From Rhododendron vialii (Eukaryota > Streptophyta > Magnoliopsida > Ericales > Ericaceae): a DNA stretch of 64,000 bases. How positions within the stretch are numbered: the stretch's first letter is position 1; the number at the start of each line of letters is the position of its first letter. Positions 13,246-25,014 of the stretch are shown piece after piece. The stretch lies in NCBI RefSeq assembly GCF_030253575.1, contig NC_080559.1:30592501-30656500 (forward strand), read 5' to 3'. Both the position numbers and the translations under genes were made by a program. The notes below the pieces were generated by a model. It saw nothing but the letters and a program-made list of their open reading frames with translations. It ran no database searches and was not told where the DNA came from.

Positions 13246-13665
13246 AAGTATTTTGTACAAATTTCCCACCAACAAGTGAAGAATAATCATTTATTAATCT
13301 TCTTTGCATTAACATATCCACCGACGAATTTCCACTCAAATTAGTTCTTTCATTCTTTCTCGGATAATTTACTGGATTAGCGGATTGATGCATATCCAAC
13401 ACATTTCTCCTACAAGGCCTGGATTCTCCACAGAGAACAGTTTAGTTTGCAAATTTGGCTGGGCCTACAATGTTCCGTTGCTAATGAAACAGAAAGCTTA
13501 AACGTTTGAAGGGTCATGATGGTTTGTGAGTCTTAGTGGACGATGTTTTCATGAGTTGCCTTGCACGCCCTTGGGTACAAGGCCAGGACTTTAATAACTT
13601 TATCTAAAGCCACACTTCTAGTGTGTTCGTCTGAGCTATATATATCCATTTAGTACCCTAGTTGA

Positions 13666-14576
13666 CAATGTCGGCCCCGACATTTGGGATGTCCTAACCC
13701 AACCTTATGTTTTGTTGCTCACGTACTTTTAGGTCATCATACAAAAACAAAAACAGAGAGAGACATTCAATTTTAAAATAAATTCAAAATTACATTGTTC
13801 TTTTAGCTTGAATAACATCCATTAAAAATCAATATGAAAATGTAAACCTTGAGTTATAGTGCTTTATAAGTAGCACGATCCGATTTAAAGAAAACAATTT
13901 CGCCTTGCATTTTTTGAAGCAAATTTTTTAATTAAGTCATCGTTCTTTACTTTTCCAAGAACTCAAGCCCGTTCCACTAACTTTTGATTTTTTAGCCTTT
14001 TGAGCTTTTTGGTTGATATATATGTGAGGAGAATGACCTATTTTGAAATGCACAAAAAGTTTTAAAAAAAAAGAAGAAGCCCCAAATGCCCAAAAAAGCT
14101 CTTTGTGGAACAACGCCTCATTTTTTTATTGAAATCGTAGCCAATCTCATTAATCTCTCATACGAAACACTAGTTCGAAGGTAAAAATTAAAACTATGTT
14201 AGCTCGCTCGATTTATTTCAACTATGATTTTTTTAATCAAATGTAAGAACATATCACTTATACATTACTGTTGTGTTCATTAAATCAAAAATTTTCAACA
14301 AACTAATTTGATTTTCGTAATATTGTGAATTGGGTGAAAAACAAGACGTAAAACAAAAGTGAAAAAATAAAAGAAAAAAGGGCAGTTGGTGGGGCCTAGG
14401 AACCGAACACGACTCCCTTGAACTTTAAAAGCATGCATTGACCACGAAACCAAGGAAACAGTTTGCACTACCATGGGAAACTTTTTTATATTTATATCTA
14501 ACTTAAAATTTTTTTTGGTTGCCCTGGCCCTGCTCAAACCCGAGAACTTGCTGGGCTTATCCTGGGATCGGCCCTG
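13666..14576. mobile_element. Non-autonomous hAT-like element in pseudogene intron 1
   Basis: Ends are CAATGTCGGCCCCG and GGGATCGGCCCTG, a diverged inverted pair of the CAGGGCCGGCCC type. Flanks show an 8-base duplication with one mismatch, CTAGTTGA (13658-13665) and CTAGTTAA (14577-14584). The intact paralogue at about 8274-8281 has CTAGTTCA with no insert. No transposase is visible. Confidence 0.78.
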
Positions 14577-15729
14577 CTAGTTAAGTCTGGGTGGTCCATT
14601 GCTATCTTTTACAGTGGTGGCTTGCATATATATCCTTGGGTACAATACAGCGGTGGCTAGCTTGGATATACTTGGGTACAACTTGATAAGCACAAGTAAA
14701 ATCCATTTCTAATCAAAACTGAAATATGTCGAGGATTGTAGGTGTTTAGGGAGTTAGCTGCTACTTTTGAAGGTAGGATGCCAAATCATGTCATAGGATG
14801 CTTGTCCTAAAATATGACCGGTTTTGGCAGAAAAATACCTATGGAAATGAGTAGAAACATCTTAACGACTTATCTGAGGTTTGACTAGTTGAAAGACCGA
14901 ACGCAATTGGTGCCAGATGGTGCTGAACAATACTCTCTCTCTGAATACCAATTTTGTGCTTTCCTTTTGAGTTTGTCCTGCTGTAATTCAGTGCCAAATC
15001 CTCGCCACCTTCTCTTTCAACTTGGACAGCGGGGTAGCAGAACTAAACTGCTTACCTAATAGTGGCTTCGCGTTGTCCCGGTTTCATTACTCAGCTTCAT
15101 TATCAACGAGGAACATTCATATGCCTATAATATACTTTTCCCAAAGTAAAACATACTCATGCTAATCACAACTTAGAAAGGGAAATTACAGTAGAATAGG
15201 GCCAAAAGTTGATACAAAGGCACTAGTATGATATAGGAACTGTATACAGTTGAGATTTTCTTTTCCCATCTTCTTAACAGAAGAACTATGAGTGCATGGT
15301 TATATAATGTTCCTTTGAATTACGACCTCCTTCTAAGTCTCCAATTCCTTATCAGGTGTACGATGTTACCACATACATGGATGATCATCCCGGAGGCGAC
15401 GAAGTTTTGCCATCAGCCACTGATACTATTGCTACCTGTTATTAACTCCACATTTATTTCCTGTTTTCTGCGTTGATTTGAGTGGATGATCCATTACTCT
15501 TGAGATGAACATGTGAATTTTGTAAAAAAAAATTAGGGAGAGATGCAACAGACGATTTCGAAGACGTTGGCCACAGTGATCGATTCTGCTAGAGAACTGA
15601 TGGATAAGTACTACATCGGCGATATAGATACGTCAACTGTTCCACCTCAGCATGCCGCTTACAATCCGGACAAAACTTCAGAGTTCAAACTCCCGAGTTC
15701 GTGATCAAGATTTTGCAATTCCTTCTGCC

Positions 15730-16800
15730 CACTACTACAATATTGTTAAAAAATGACGCTTGAAAAAGTGAAAAGATGTCGGTTTTTAAAAAAAATATTA
15801 ATTAAAAAGATTGCAATAGATAAATAATGTCAGTCATCTGAAAAACTGAAAAACTGTGGTATAATATATTTATGATGTAACTTTCTAAAATAGTGATATA
15901 ACTATTCTTTCTTTTTAATGTCAGTTTCTTATAAACTGTGATATAATATATTTATGATGTCACTTTCTAAAATAATGACATAACTATTCTTTCTTTTTTA
16001 ATGTCAGTTTCTCCTAAACTATGATCTAATATATTTATGATGTCACTTTGTAAAATAGTGATATAACTATTCTTTTTTTTAATGTCGGTTTCTCCAAATA
16101 AGTGACATTGAAGAACAAAAATTTATTTTTGGAGAAAATGACGCCATCTATGAGCATCGTTGCTTTGAAGTCTCAAATCGGGAGCGGATCGTTACATATG
16201 GTATCAGAGCTTGTACCAACTGGAAATGTGAGACAGAATCTCGACTCCATACGAGGACGTGTATTCCTAAATGGGAGAGATTGTGACGACCTGCCCCTGG
16301 AGAGTTCCAGGTAGTGGTCGATCGGCCTGAGGACAGTTGGGACCATGCGAGGGGCTGTCGAATCGGTGACCAGAAGGGTCAACCGAAGGTAGTCCCACAT
16401 CGCTTGATGAAGTGTAAGTTGTGTGCTATAAATAATATATCGTCATCCTATCTTGTACAATGATTTTTAAAGCTATGAGGGTGCCAAAGCCAATAGAAAT
16501 TTCATAGTTAAGCGTGCTCGCACTAGAATAATCTTGGGATGGGTGACCTCACTGAGAGGTTTGATGTTCAAAGTAGACAATATAATTGACCTCACTGAGA
16601 GATTTGATAGGGTTTGGTGTTCAAGTAGACAATATTATACAAGGCATGAGCGGGTCGTTACAAAAGATGATGGCTTTAAAGCATGTTACAATTGTCATCT
16701 TTTACTTTCAATTACGTTTAAGATAACAGTTTCAAAACTGTCATCTTTCACATTTAATGACATTTTTAAACTGTCATCTTTTACAATTATTGTGGTAGTG
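15730..16800. mobile_element. Non-autonomous CACTA (En/Spm-like) element in exon 3 of the pseudogene
   Basis: It starts CACTACTACAATA and ends with TATTGTGGTAGTG, as this superfamily requires, with a 3-base target duplication GCC (15727-15729, 16801-16803). The intact gene near 9382 reads TGCCCCTC without it. Subterminal repeats are clear: TGATGTCACTTTCTAAAATA units near 15875, 15955 and 16035 on the left, and ACTGTCATCTTT units on the right. No transposase is present. A Cassandra-type TRIM sits inside. Confidence 0.92.
16166..16662 (+). mobile_element. Cassandra-type TRIM fossil nested in the CACTA element
   Basis: A near-complete LTR at 16282-16662 opens TGTGACGACC and ends GGGTCGTTACA. 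It contains a 5S-rRNA-like box at about 16500-16555 (AGTTAAGCGTGCT, then GGATGGGTGACCTC), the signature of Cassandra. To its left lie the end of another LTR (CGTTACA to 16192), a primer-binding site TGGTATCAGAGC at 16199-16210 and a short internal part with a purine tract. It is non-coding, and it looks incomplete at its 5' side. Insertion into the CACTA element means it is younger than that element. Confidence 0.88.
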
Positions 16801-16909
16801 GCCCCTCTTGATCTTAGGCTTGGCCTTTGCTGTTCGGCACTATACCAAAGAGAAGTAGCCAGTTTGCGTTACTATGCGTAATCTGGTCAATTAGCTGAAA
16901 AAACAATTT

Positions 16910-16910
<1 letters not shown>

Positions 16911-16950
<40 letters not shown>
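16911..16950 (+). repeat. (CT)20 microsatellite
   Basis: Uninterrupted CT dinucleotide run just past the pseudogene stop. The left block has only a short CT run (about 9482-9494) at the matching place. Confidence 0.95.
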
Positions 16951-16954
<4 letters not shown>

Positions 16955-16994
16955 GTGTGGTTAGGGCATGCTGTGTTTAAGCATCACTTTATGG

Positions 16995-17299
16995 TAGCAG
17001 TGTGCACATGTTGGACGGGTCGGGTCGGCCCCGAATCCGAATCGAACAAGTGGGAATAACTGTCCGCGTGCCCGATTTTTTTGGTCCGGACGGGTCCGAC
17101 CAAAACCGAAGTAATCTATATGAATTGGTTGTCTTTTTGTCGGGTCGGGTCGGATAAGAAAAACAGCGCCCCGAGTCCCGAACAGAAAATTGATTTTTTT
17201 CAAAAAATGAACCCTTACCCAACCGAACCACATGTTCGGCCCCGCCCGAAACCCTTCGGGTCGGGTCCGTCGGGCCACGGGTTTTTTTGCACACCCCTA
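16995..17299. mobile_element. hAT-type MITE
   Basis: Inverted ends TAGCAGTGTGCA and TGCACACCCCTA, flanked by a perfect 8-base target duplication CTTTATGG (16987-16994, 17300-17307). The interior is GC-rich with CGGGTCGGGTCGG motifs on both strands, so it can fold. The overlapping frames on both strands are chance products of this symmetry. Confidence 0.9.
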
Positions 17300-17307
17300 C
17301 TTTATGG

Positions 17308-18259
17308 AGTGGTTCGTTGAGAGTCAATCACAGTTCTTATGCGAGCCAGTCACCGGATCTATATTCTTCGCAATTGGATCTCTTATTTCCCGTTCCTTTT
17401 AATTTTGGCTACTTGAACTTGGATCTGTTTGATGGATTGCTCGTGGCCTGTGCCATGTACCTACGCGTACGTGCTCGCACAATGAATTATTATTTTTGTC
17501 ACTGGTTTGATCTTTCATTTTTACCTTTTCTGCCCCTCCTAAAGACAGGCTGTCATGAAAACAAATAATTCAAAACAGAAAAGAGGAGAAAACTGCACGA
17601 GAGAGATTTACTTATTCCCCCAAATACAGAGTTGGCACATTTTCCTTAATCCATAAACAGGATCTATCTATAGACACACGGATCGGTGGATTCTAAAAAC
17701 CAAAAAGAAAAAAAGAAAAAAAATGACACAGATCTACGGGTCCATTCATCTCGACAGGAAAAGAATCAAGAGTAAAAGAAAGAATCGGAATTGATCGATC
17801 TATTTGGGAATAAACATGTTGCGAATAGCAAATGAAAGTCCAGTAATCAACCAACAGGTTTCAACTCTCACCAAGAGACTACCATCACCAAGAGATTATT
17901 CTGAGACTAACAAAGAAAGTCAAAAGCCTGGAAACTGTTTCAACTTTCAACAATCACTCCCAACAGGTTGGACCCATACCCAATTTTCCACAGCAACTAA
18001 CAAAAGAAACCTACAACAAATAAATTACGTATGGGTCACCAACCTGTGGATCTTTTCAATCCGAAAATCTACATTTGACTGTGCTGCCCCACACGACCTT
18101 GTTGAAGAACACATTCCTACCGTCATAGACCGTCCTGTAAATTTACACTTCGTAAAGCATGTATGAGGAGACTACATAGACGATACTGCCCAAAGCAATC
18201 TCTACGCAACGAAACGAAGTGAATAAATATTAGAGAACCACAAATTATTAATGTAACCA
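17308..18259. other. Spacer of the right duplicated block
   Basis: 17308-17800 is unique to this side and shows no gene. 17806-18259 matches the left spacer (9585-9910, 10503-10616) and contains no credible coding frame. Confidence 0.5.
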
Positions 18260-21200
18260 TTAACGGGGTGCCTGTATCTTGTCATGGAGGTTCACCACCA
18301 AATCGTGCGCGTCATCAAGGAGCTTCCACACGTCGAGATGACCAGCCATGCTGTTACACTCCCTCAGTATCTCATCCATGCTACTATACCTCTCTATTAT
18401 CTTTTTCCTCCTCTGTAACACCGAAGCCGCAATTGCATAGAGCAAAAGATCTTCTGTAGGTGGGGCGCGCTGCCTTATCCTGCTCCATGCCGACTTTCCG
18501 ATCCCAGCCCGAATAGCAGCTTGGTCAGCCCACATAACCTCCCACAGACAAATTGTCTGCTCAAAGGTCAATTCCCTTCTAAAGAGTACCACCACCATCC
18601 TGTAAACAAAAAAGCAATCTTCTGCCTGTAGCTTCTCCAAATGTCTGTAAAGATGGGAATCCTTGCGTTTGATGATTTTGGAAACAGTACTCAGTTGCCT
18701 CCTTATTCCCATCTCGTCAAGTCTGAAATTATGGCGAGCCTTCTTCATAAAACCAACGAAACACCAGAAAGCCATGTGGTCCTCGGTTACAACAGCAATT
18801 ATGGGTGAAAGTAAATCGCTCATCCCTTGGCAATATCCAATTTCTGGGTCGTAAAGTGCATAAGCTTCGAGGATGGCAACTAGTCGCGCAGCATGGAAGA
18901 TCCTGGTAGGGTCCAGGTGGTCGTAATCCTTCAATCCAACGGCTTCAGCAGACCGGCGGGCTCTCTCATCTGATACTGCAGCCTGAGTTGGGGAGTACTC
19001 TATCCATTCCCCATTGGCACGAATTGCATCAAGCCGAATGATTCGTTGCCATGTGGCAAAATTTTCAGTGTCGTGGGGCTTTGACTGGACTTCTGTTCTC
19101 GAGGGGGAAGATTGATCGTTTTCCTCCCTGGTCTCATTAGAGGAGAATGTTTGACTCACTTCTGGGTCCTCAGAGGAGTCTGAGTCTGAGGACTCGGTGT
19201 CAAATGCAGGAGAATTGGGATCTGTGATTTGTCTAGAGCCACCATCTCCTTCCATGAGCTCATCACCCCTGCTGGAGTACTCTATGTAAGGGCTTCTTTC
19301 CTCACTAGAAAGCGATTCCCTGGCACTAACGACATCTTCCGAGTCGGGAGAGTATGGGCCTTGATTGCAACTCCCACTTTCCCCATTAATGCTGGTTTCG
19401 CCAATTTCCTTCGACCTAAAGCTGTCATCACTTTGTTTTAGAAGTCTTCGGCAGTACCTCCGAAGTGTTTCATATTCCTTTCTGCATCCATAGAAGTAGA
19501 GAGATGTTAATAGTTGGACAAAATCCATGTTTTGTAGGTGATAGGGAAGATGAACTAAGCAAGCTTACCTCTTCCGAGTTATTAACACCTCTCTTTCTTC
19601 TTTGGAACTGTTTAAGTCATAGCTGTTGAAGAAAAAGCAACTTATCACACAGGAGTTTTTGGTGCATCCAGCTTAAACAGAGGGAATATGAAGTTGTCGC
19701 TCATGTTCAAGCAGAAGGCTTATGTTAAAAAGGAAAGAGAAAAATCTATTTATCTTTGGTTGTTTTGCAAGAGCACACAAAATAAACATTATCCCAACCA
19801 AATCTCGAACTGAATCATGGTTGATACTCTCTTTGTAGTAACCAAAGTTCTAACATCCACTTTAGATATACATAGTAATAATCATTGAGATGCAAATTTG
19901 ACATGCTTACACTCCAAGGAGGAACGGCCAAACCTCTGACCTGATACTTGGATCAACACCCTACATACAAAATAAGGAAAATAAATTTCCAATTATTTCC
20001 AGGCAGGCCATTGGGAAATAGGTAGACGAACTAAAAAATGAAAACGAACACATAAACCAAAAAATGGAAGGATACTCACTCCACTTCGAACTTTCTTCAG
20101 AAATTTTACTCCCCTATCACGGAGTTTTCCATCTGGTGTAAACAAACTTCTCCATTGCTGGGGTGTAAGGGCGTGTTTTCTTTTCCTGCGAGACCATGGT
20201 GATTTGAGACGGCCCCTGGAAGTGAAACATGAGCTGTTATTGATTGTCAATGCAAATATGGAGATGGCATCAAAATCACTGGGTAATATTGTTTTGCATG
20301 AAATGCTTTGAGTAATAGTACCAATCAAGAAGAAGGTCAACAGCATGTCGAACTCACCTCATCAGCTAAGTTCTACTACCCAAGCAAAAGGGATACATAT
20401 GTAAAGCTTGACTATCACAAGTCCATAATTCATTTAAAACAATCCTATAAAACAATGCAAACTAGGAGGCAGAACCTGCTAGAAAACAATCCTAGTGCCA
20501 AGAACTAGCAGACTATGCAGTCAGTTTACATGCAATTCGTCCCACTGCAACAAATGAACTTCAATGACTAAGAACTGAGATTCTTCCAGCAGAAGTGATC
20601 ACACAGAACTCCATTTTCCGAGTGGAAATTATGCGACCAGTTCAAATTTTCCTTTTCTCTTTGTGAAAATGAGGAAGGGAGGGCAAGCAAACGATAATGA
20701 TACATAAAGCTTGGTAAGCGTAAAGTTAAGCACTTCCCACGTCAGGTGTAAAATAATAGGATTTGCCACTTTAAGTTGATTCTGCTCTGGATTTTAAGCT
20801 TATAATTTGTATATCGAGATGTCTGTTAGATTTGATAATCATTTGACATAATCAGTCACCTTGTGTATCCTTTGAGCTTCTTACATGCAGTCATCTCATT
20901 GCGTCACAAGTTTTAAATCCGAAGTGCTTGACAATACAGGATCCTTTGGCACAAGTCTCTCAGCTCACACAAACACAGATAACTTACTACGACCACTGAT
21001 CTCATGGAGGAAGAAGTAATAATGGGTCAGGGGAAGGAAAAGAATGCAGAGAACACATACGATAGTATTAGCCAGACTAAACATCGTATGCTAGTATATA
21101 GGAATTCCTAGCCATTCTGCCATTTAGCGAGTAAACATTACATATTAATTGGTTATTTCAAACAGCTTCAAACTACGCTTCTCAACTAGAAACATTTCAA

Positions 21201-22721
21201 TTTACCACCTTCTCCTTATTCGTTTGACAGAATGACAAAACGGAAACTGTTCGTGCTTAAAATTCCTAAGCCTATACTTACACAAATACGTCCCTTTTTT
21301 CGGTCCCCTTGTTCCAAAACACTCTTATAAGACGCAGAGGGAAAGGCGATTGATTTTATCAATGTCAAGCTTGAAAACCTACTATCTATGTTTCTTCTTT
21401 CATGAGACAATATTGTTCACACAAAGGAAGAGCCAATCACCTCCCATTCAAACAAAATTCAATCTTTCCAGTAAGAGAAGGAATGCCACAAACAAGAGCA
21501 GATTGAAATTGCACAGCAACGCATGTAAAAGCAACTATTAGCAATGAAAACTAAACACCACCACTAGCAAAACTCAAGACATTTAACAAGAAGGATTGAG
21601 ACGAACGTGACCCCGTCAAACCATTTAGCAGAAAATTGTCCAGTGCTTTTAAGTTCTTAAGAAAAAAAGCTGCTTGCAATACTCGTAGTTCCCTTGTTCA
21701 GAACCATTCTTACGACAAAAAAAGGGAAAGGGGATAGACCGATACAGATTATGATTGCCAAGCTTGAAAATCAAGTGTTCATATACTTTTTCCGAACGAA
21801 AGGTTAGTTGCACAAAGAAAGTGCTGTACTCCCATCTTCACTAAAACAAGATTCAATAAACCAAAAGTAGCAATCGATCCATAATGCATCTAAAAGCAAA
21901 CAACAATACCTTAAAAACAAAGACTCATGCATTTAACAATAAAAGCCCCTTCTTCCTAAATTAGTTTTTGCAATTTTTCTTCGCCTTTTCCGAATTTTTA
22001 TTAGATTTTGATCATTTTTTTGGATTAGTTATTAGCCTCGACGAGAGGAGTCTAAAATGTAAAAACTTACAATCAAAAGCAAAAAAAAAAAGTCCGAATT
22101 TTTGTTAGATTTCCATCAATTTTTCGGATTAGTTATTCGCCTCAACGAGAGGAGTCTAAAAAGTAAAAACTTACAATCAAAGAGCGAAAAAAAAAATTCC
22201 AATTTTTTTTAGATTTCCATCAATTTTATCTGGTCGAATGTGATGCCGTCAAACTCTTTATCTGGTCCATTTTGTCCAACGACTTGCTGACTTGCTCAAA
22301 GCCTCCCAAATCCACCGAAACTCAACAATCAGAAACCACCACCGTAGGATCCAGTGCAAAGTTCTATATCCGAACAGAAGAACGAAGTGAAGCTGTACTC
22401 AACTACGGGATTGCGCTCAAAAAAACTATTCAGATTTCAAAAGATACGATTCCAACAACACTAAGAACCTAGATCTAAACTGACGAACACTAAACATACT
22501 AAAATCACGGCTGAATCACGAAAAAGGAGTGAGAGAGAGAGGGGGGAAGAGAGAGAAACTCACCGATCAGAGGAACAGTAAGCCGGTGAGGAGGAAGCAA
22601 CTACGAATAAAACCGATCTCAAGTGAATCCACGACGACGACGACGGCGAAGACGAAGACGGTGAAGAAGAGGAATTCGAAGACGACGCCGACGAAGTCAC
22701 GCTCCGTCGGAGGGCTTTCAT
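18260..22721 (-). CDS. TBC-domain Rab GTPase-activating protein
   Basis: Five exons on the minus strand, 22564-22721, 20080-20215, 19911-19960, 19569-19622 and 18260-19481, give 1620 bases (539 aa) with consistent phases and GT-AG borders. The product should speed GTP hydrolysis on Rab GTPases in membrane traffic. The N-terminus MKALRRS is followed by a serine run and a short hydrophobic segment (WIHLRSVLFVVASS), then SPWSRRKRKHALTPQQWRSL, GVDPSIRSEVWPFLLGVYDL, an acidic serine-rich linker (about 150-270) and the catalytic half. The arginine finger is in IRLDAIR (R287) and the glutamine finger in YCQGM (Q351). I infer the split TBC domain from these motifs. It resembles a plant gyp1-like family I recall from Arabidopsis; the exact Rab partner is unknown. 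It converges on the cytochrome b5 pseudogene. Intron 1 is 2.35 kb. Confidence 0.93.
20216..22563 (-). other. Large intron 1 of the TBC gene
   Basis: No nested gene. 21985-22230 contains two imperfect tandem units (GAATTTTTATTAGATTT... with CCTCGACGAGAGG or CCTCAACGAGAGG), kin to the fold-back family described in the findings. Confidence 0.6.
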
Positions 22722-22830
22722 CAAATTCTAATATATTATTAACTCTTTACTTGAAATTTGAAAAAATCTAACCGATTTTGAGGGGGTCAAACTTCAAAGT
22801 CAGCTGCTTTGGTCTAGTTTCTCTATTTTT

Positions 22831-23016
22831 TTACCTACTATTGAAGAGTACGGCGGCCGCCACGGCGAAAGCGGTGAAGGCGAGAGCCAGCGCTGCGTTC
22901 GGAGCAGCCGCGTGGAGCCAGAATCCGGTGCCGCCGTGGATGAGTGCGGTTAAGTTACTACTGCCGCTGCTGATGCGGACACCATTAAGGCTGGAGCTGA
23001 GGAGGAGCGAGAGCAT
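22831..23016 (-). CDS. Possible uORF or small membrane peptide (61 aa) above the TBC gene
   Basis: A 61-codon frame (MLSLLLSSSLNGVR ... AAAVLFNSR) ends about 110 bases before the TBC start codon on the same strand. It is hydrophobic at its end (about 40-58), with an alanine-rich segment, and GC-rich like a coding exon, unlike the flanks. A GTAAAA donor after AATAGTAG would also splice in frame to TBC exon 2, so it could instead be an alternative first exon. I do not recognise the protein. Role inferred only from position and composition. Confidence 0.4.
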   Translation of the reverse strand: MLSLLLSSSLNGVRISSGSSNLTALIHGGTGFWLHAAAPNAALALAFTAFAVAAAVLFNSR

Positions 23017-23236
23017 GGATGAGAGAGAGAGAGATGATGAGAATGGCTAATATGACCCTTGTTAATTATAGTGGTGGATCTTCCACCATAACCAACCCAA
23101 GGCCCCCCAACTGCTTTTCCACTTTCCTTTCTTTTCCTTCTCTGTCTGGTCCTTTTTTCGTTTTTGTTTTTGTTTTTTTTGTCTTGCTTTCTCTTTGATG
23201 TTGTTCTTCTATAGCCTAGAGAGAGAGAAAGGGGAG

Positions 23237-23238
<2 letters not shown>

Positions 23239-23281
<43 letters not shown>
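23239..23281 (+). repeat. (GA)n microsatellite
   Basis: A run of GA followed by a T-run, upstream of the TBC gene; on the gene's strand it is a CT tract. Confidence 0.9.
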
Positions 23282-23286
<5 letters not shown>

Positions 23287-24159
23287 TTTTTTTGAAACGT
23301 AGAGAGAGAGTTTTGAAGACCTGAAAAATCCCTATAAGATTCCTACATGGATTTCTCACTGGTTCAATTTTCCGGGGATTATTTTGTCGGGTTTTATTTT
23401 AGGCACGAGAGATAATAATAATACTGGATAATAATAATACTCCCAACGCGTAGGGTTTAGATTTTCTCCGGTCATCAATAATCTAGTTTAGATTATTTGC
23501 AGACCCTTTTTTATTACATGGTAAATTCAAAGACTGATATAAGAAAATACGTTCATCCACGCGTTTATTGTCGGTGTCTCGAAACCTATTTGAAATCATA
23601 TAGTATTATCAAATTGACATGAACTAATTTTGTTTCCTTCTGAAATTCGGTTATCAAAATCTGTTTTGGGAGAAATCTGGCATTTTTTTAAGTTCTTAGA
23701 ATCAGAATAAATTTTTCAGTGAAAGCGATTTGTCTCGTGATTTTATCCTCACGTATTCTATAGCCAAATAATAAGGAAAGAAATTCAAACAAAAATTCGG
23801 ATGGTTTAACTTTAAATAATATTTATTATTATTCCGTTACGGTAGTGTTTCTCAAAATCTCGTGATTATTACTATCGAAACCACGCTCAACTTTTATTGC
23901 TGGTTCACGCGTTGAAATCTACAAAATGAACGATTCATAACATTAAAAAAATGTGCGTTGAGGCATAGAGTACAAGTTAATACAATATTTACTTATGAGT
24001 AGAAGTTGTTTTTTTTTTTTTTTTGAAAGGAATGAGTAGTAGTTGTTTGGACTTTGGAGATCAACTTCTTTCATAGAATAACAATTAAAATTCCTAAACT
24101 AGCCCTACACCGGTACGTCTTTTCTTTTTAAATCTTCTTTCTTTTATCGGACATTTAAT

Positions 24160-24640
24160 AAGGGTTGACTTTCGGAAGATTTCAGGACCCAAGACAAGGT
24201 CACAACCGGTTTGCTTTTATAGTCCAATTTTTCATACTCGTTCGGGAATTTAAAAAAAGAAGAAGTTTCTGTGTGTATTTGACTAATTTTTCGGGATTTT
24301 TTGGCATGGTTTTTTGGGTTATTTTTATATTAATTTTTACGGGATTCGTGGTGAAATTTTTACATCATAGTTTTTGTCTCGATGAGAGGAATCGAAAAAA
24401 GTATAAAAACGTAAACTAAAGTTGATAAAATTTCATATACGACAATGAAAAAATCCAAAAGACAAAAAGTCAGTGTTGTAAGATTTTTTCATCGTTTTAT
24501 ATATGATTTTTTTCAACTTTGGTGGATCTATGTTAAGTACTATATTTTTACGATTCCTTTCGTCGAGACAAAAGGTATAATATGAAAATTCGACCCGAAA
24601 CTTATAAAAATTAAGAAAAAATAACTAAAGAACAAGACCG
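24160..24640. mobile_element. Fold-back element with a CGTCTCGACGAG-type core
   Basis: Two arms face each other: GTCTCGATGAGAGGAATCG near 24377 and CGATTCCTTTCGTCGAGAC near 24559, with complementary flanks over about 200 bases. Kin lie at 42230, 44890 and 61830. Ends are not sharply defined. Confidence 0.5.
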
Positions 24641-25014
24641 TGTCATCCTAAAAAGGGTAAAAAGTTTAGTTCAAAATCACCCACGAGTTTTCCTCCTTAA
24701 AAGAAGACCAGGACCAGGATGTAGTATGCGTCAACAAAATCAGGCGCAATAATATTCTTTGGAAACGAAAGGAGAAAAGATGTTGAAATGAGAGAAAATT
24801 TTAAAAAAGGGGAAAGAAATATCAATAGAAAAAGAAAAAAAGAAAAGAAATCCAGGGGATAAAATATACCCTGCACTATATATACAACCATTGCATGAAA
24901 AGTAATTTCCATTTTCCATGAAAACAGGGAAAAGAACCTTCATTATTATGCAACACTCGCAATTGCCACACTTGCTAGGTTTAATTTCATATATTGAATT
25001 ATCAAAAGAAAACT

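Larger units (their letters stand above)
12699..16858 (+). pseudogene. Cytochrome b5 pseudogene (right duplicated copy)
   Basis: Three exon remnants match the intact gene: 12699-12785 (MASNPKVHSFEEVNK), 15356-15422 (VYDVTTYMDDHPGGDE) and from 15537. The exon 2 donor reads AT in place of GT. Exon 3 has four extra bases (CGAT) after GGCCACAGTGAT, which shift the frame, then a loss of the codons for PRRRTYI and a CACTA insertion inside the tail-anchor codons. Intron 1 holds a hAT element and a further foreign segment at about 12868-13245. Together these rule out a normal product. The start lies five bases after the copia LTR, so the native promoter is missing. Confidence 0.92.

Noticed and set aside
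16500-16560. 5S rRNA-like sequence
   Set aside because: It lies within an LTR of a Cassandra-type TRIM, is partial and diverged, and is not a 5S gene.
16961-17327. Overlapping frames of about 105 aa on both strands
   Set aside because: Products of the internal symmetry and GC-rich repeats of the hAT MITE.
22835-23016. First exon of the main TBC transcript
   Set aside because: The splice phase fits, but the exon at 22564-22721 gives MKALRRS plus a serine-rich start that matches the plant family as I recall it, so the upstream frame is listed only as a uORF or alternative exon.
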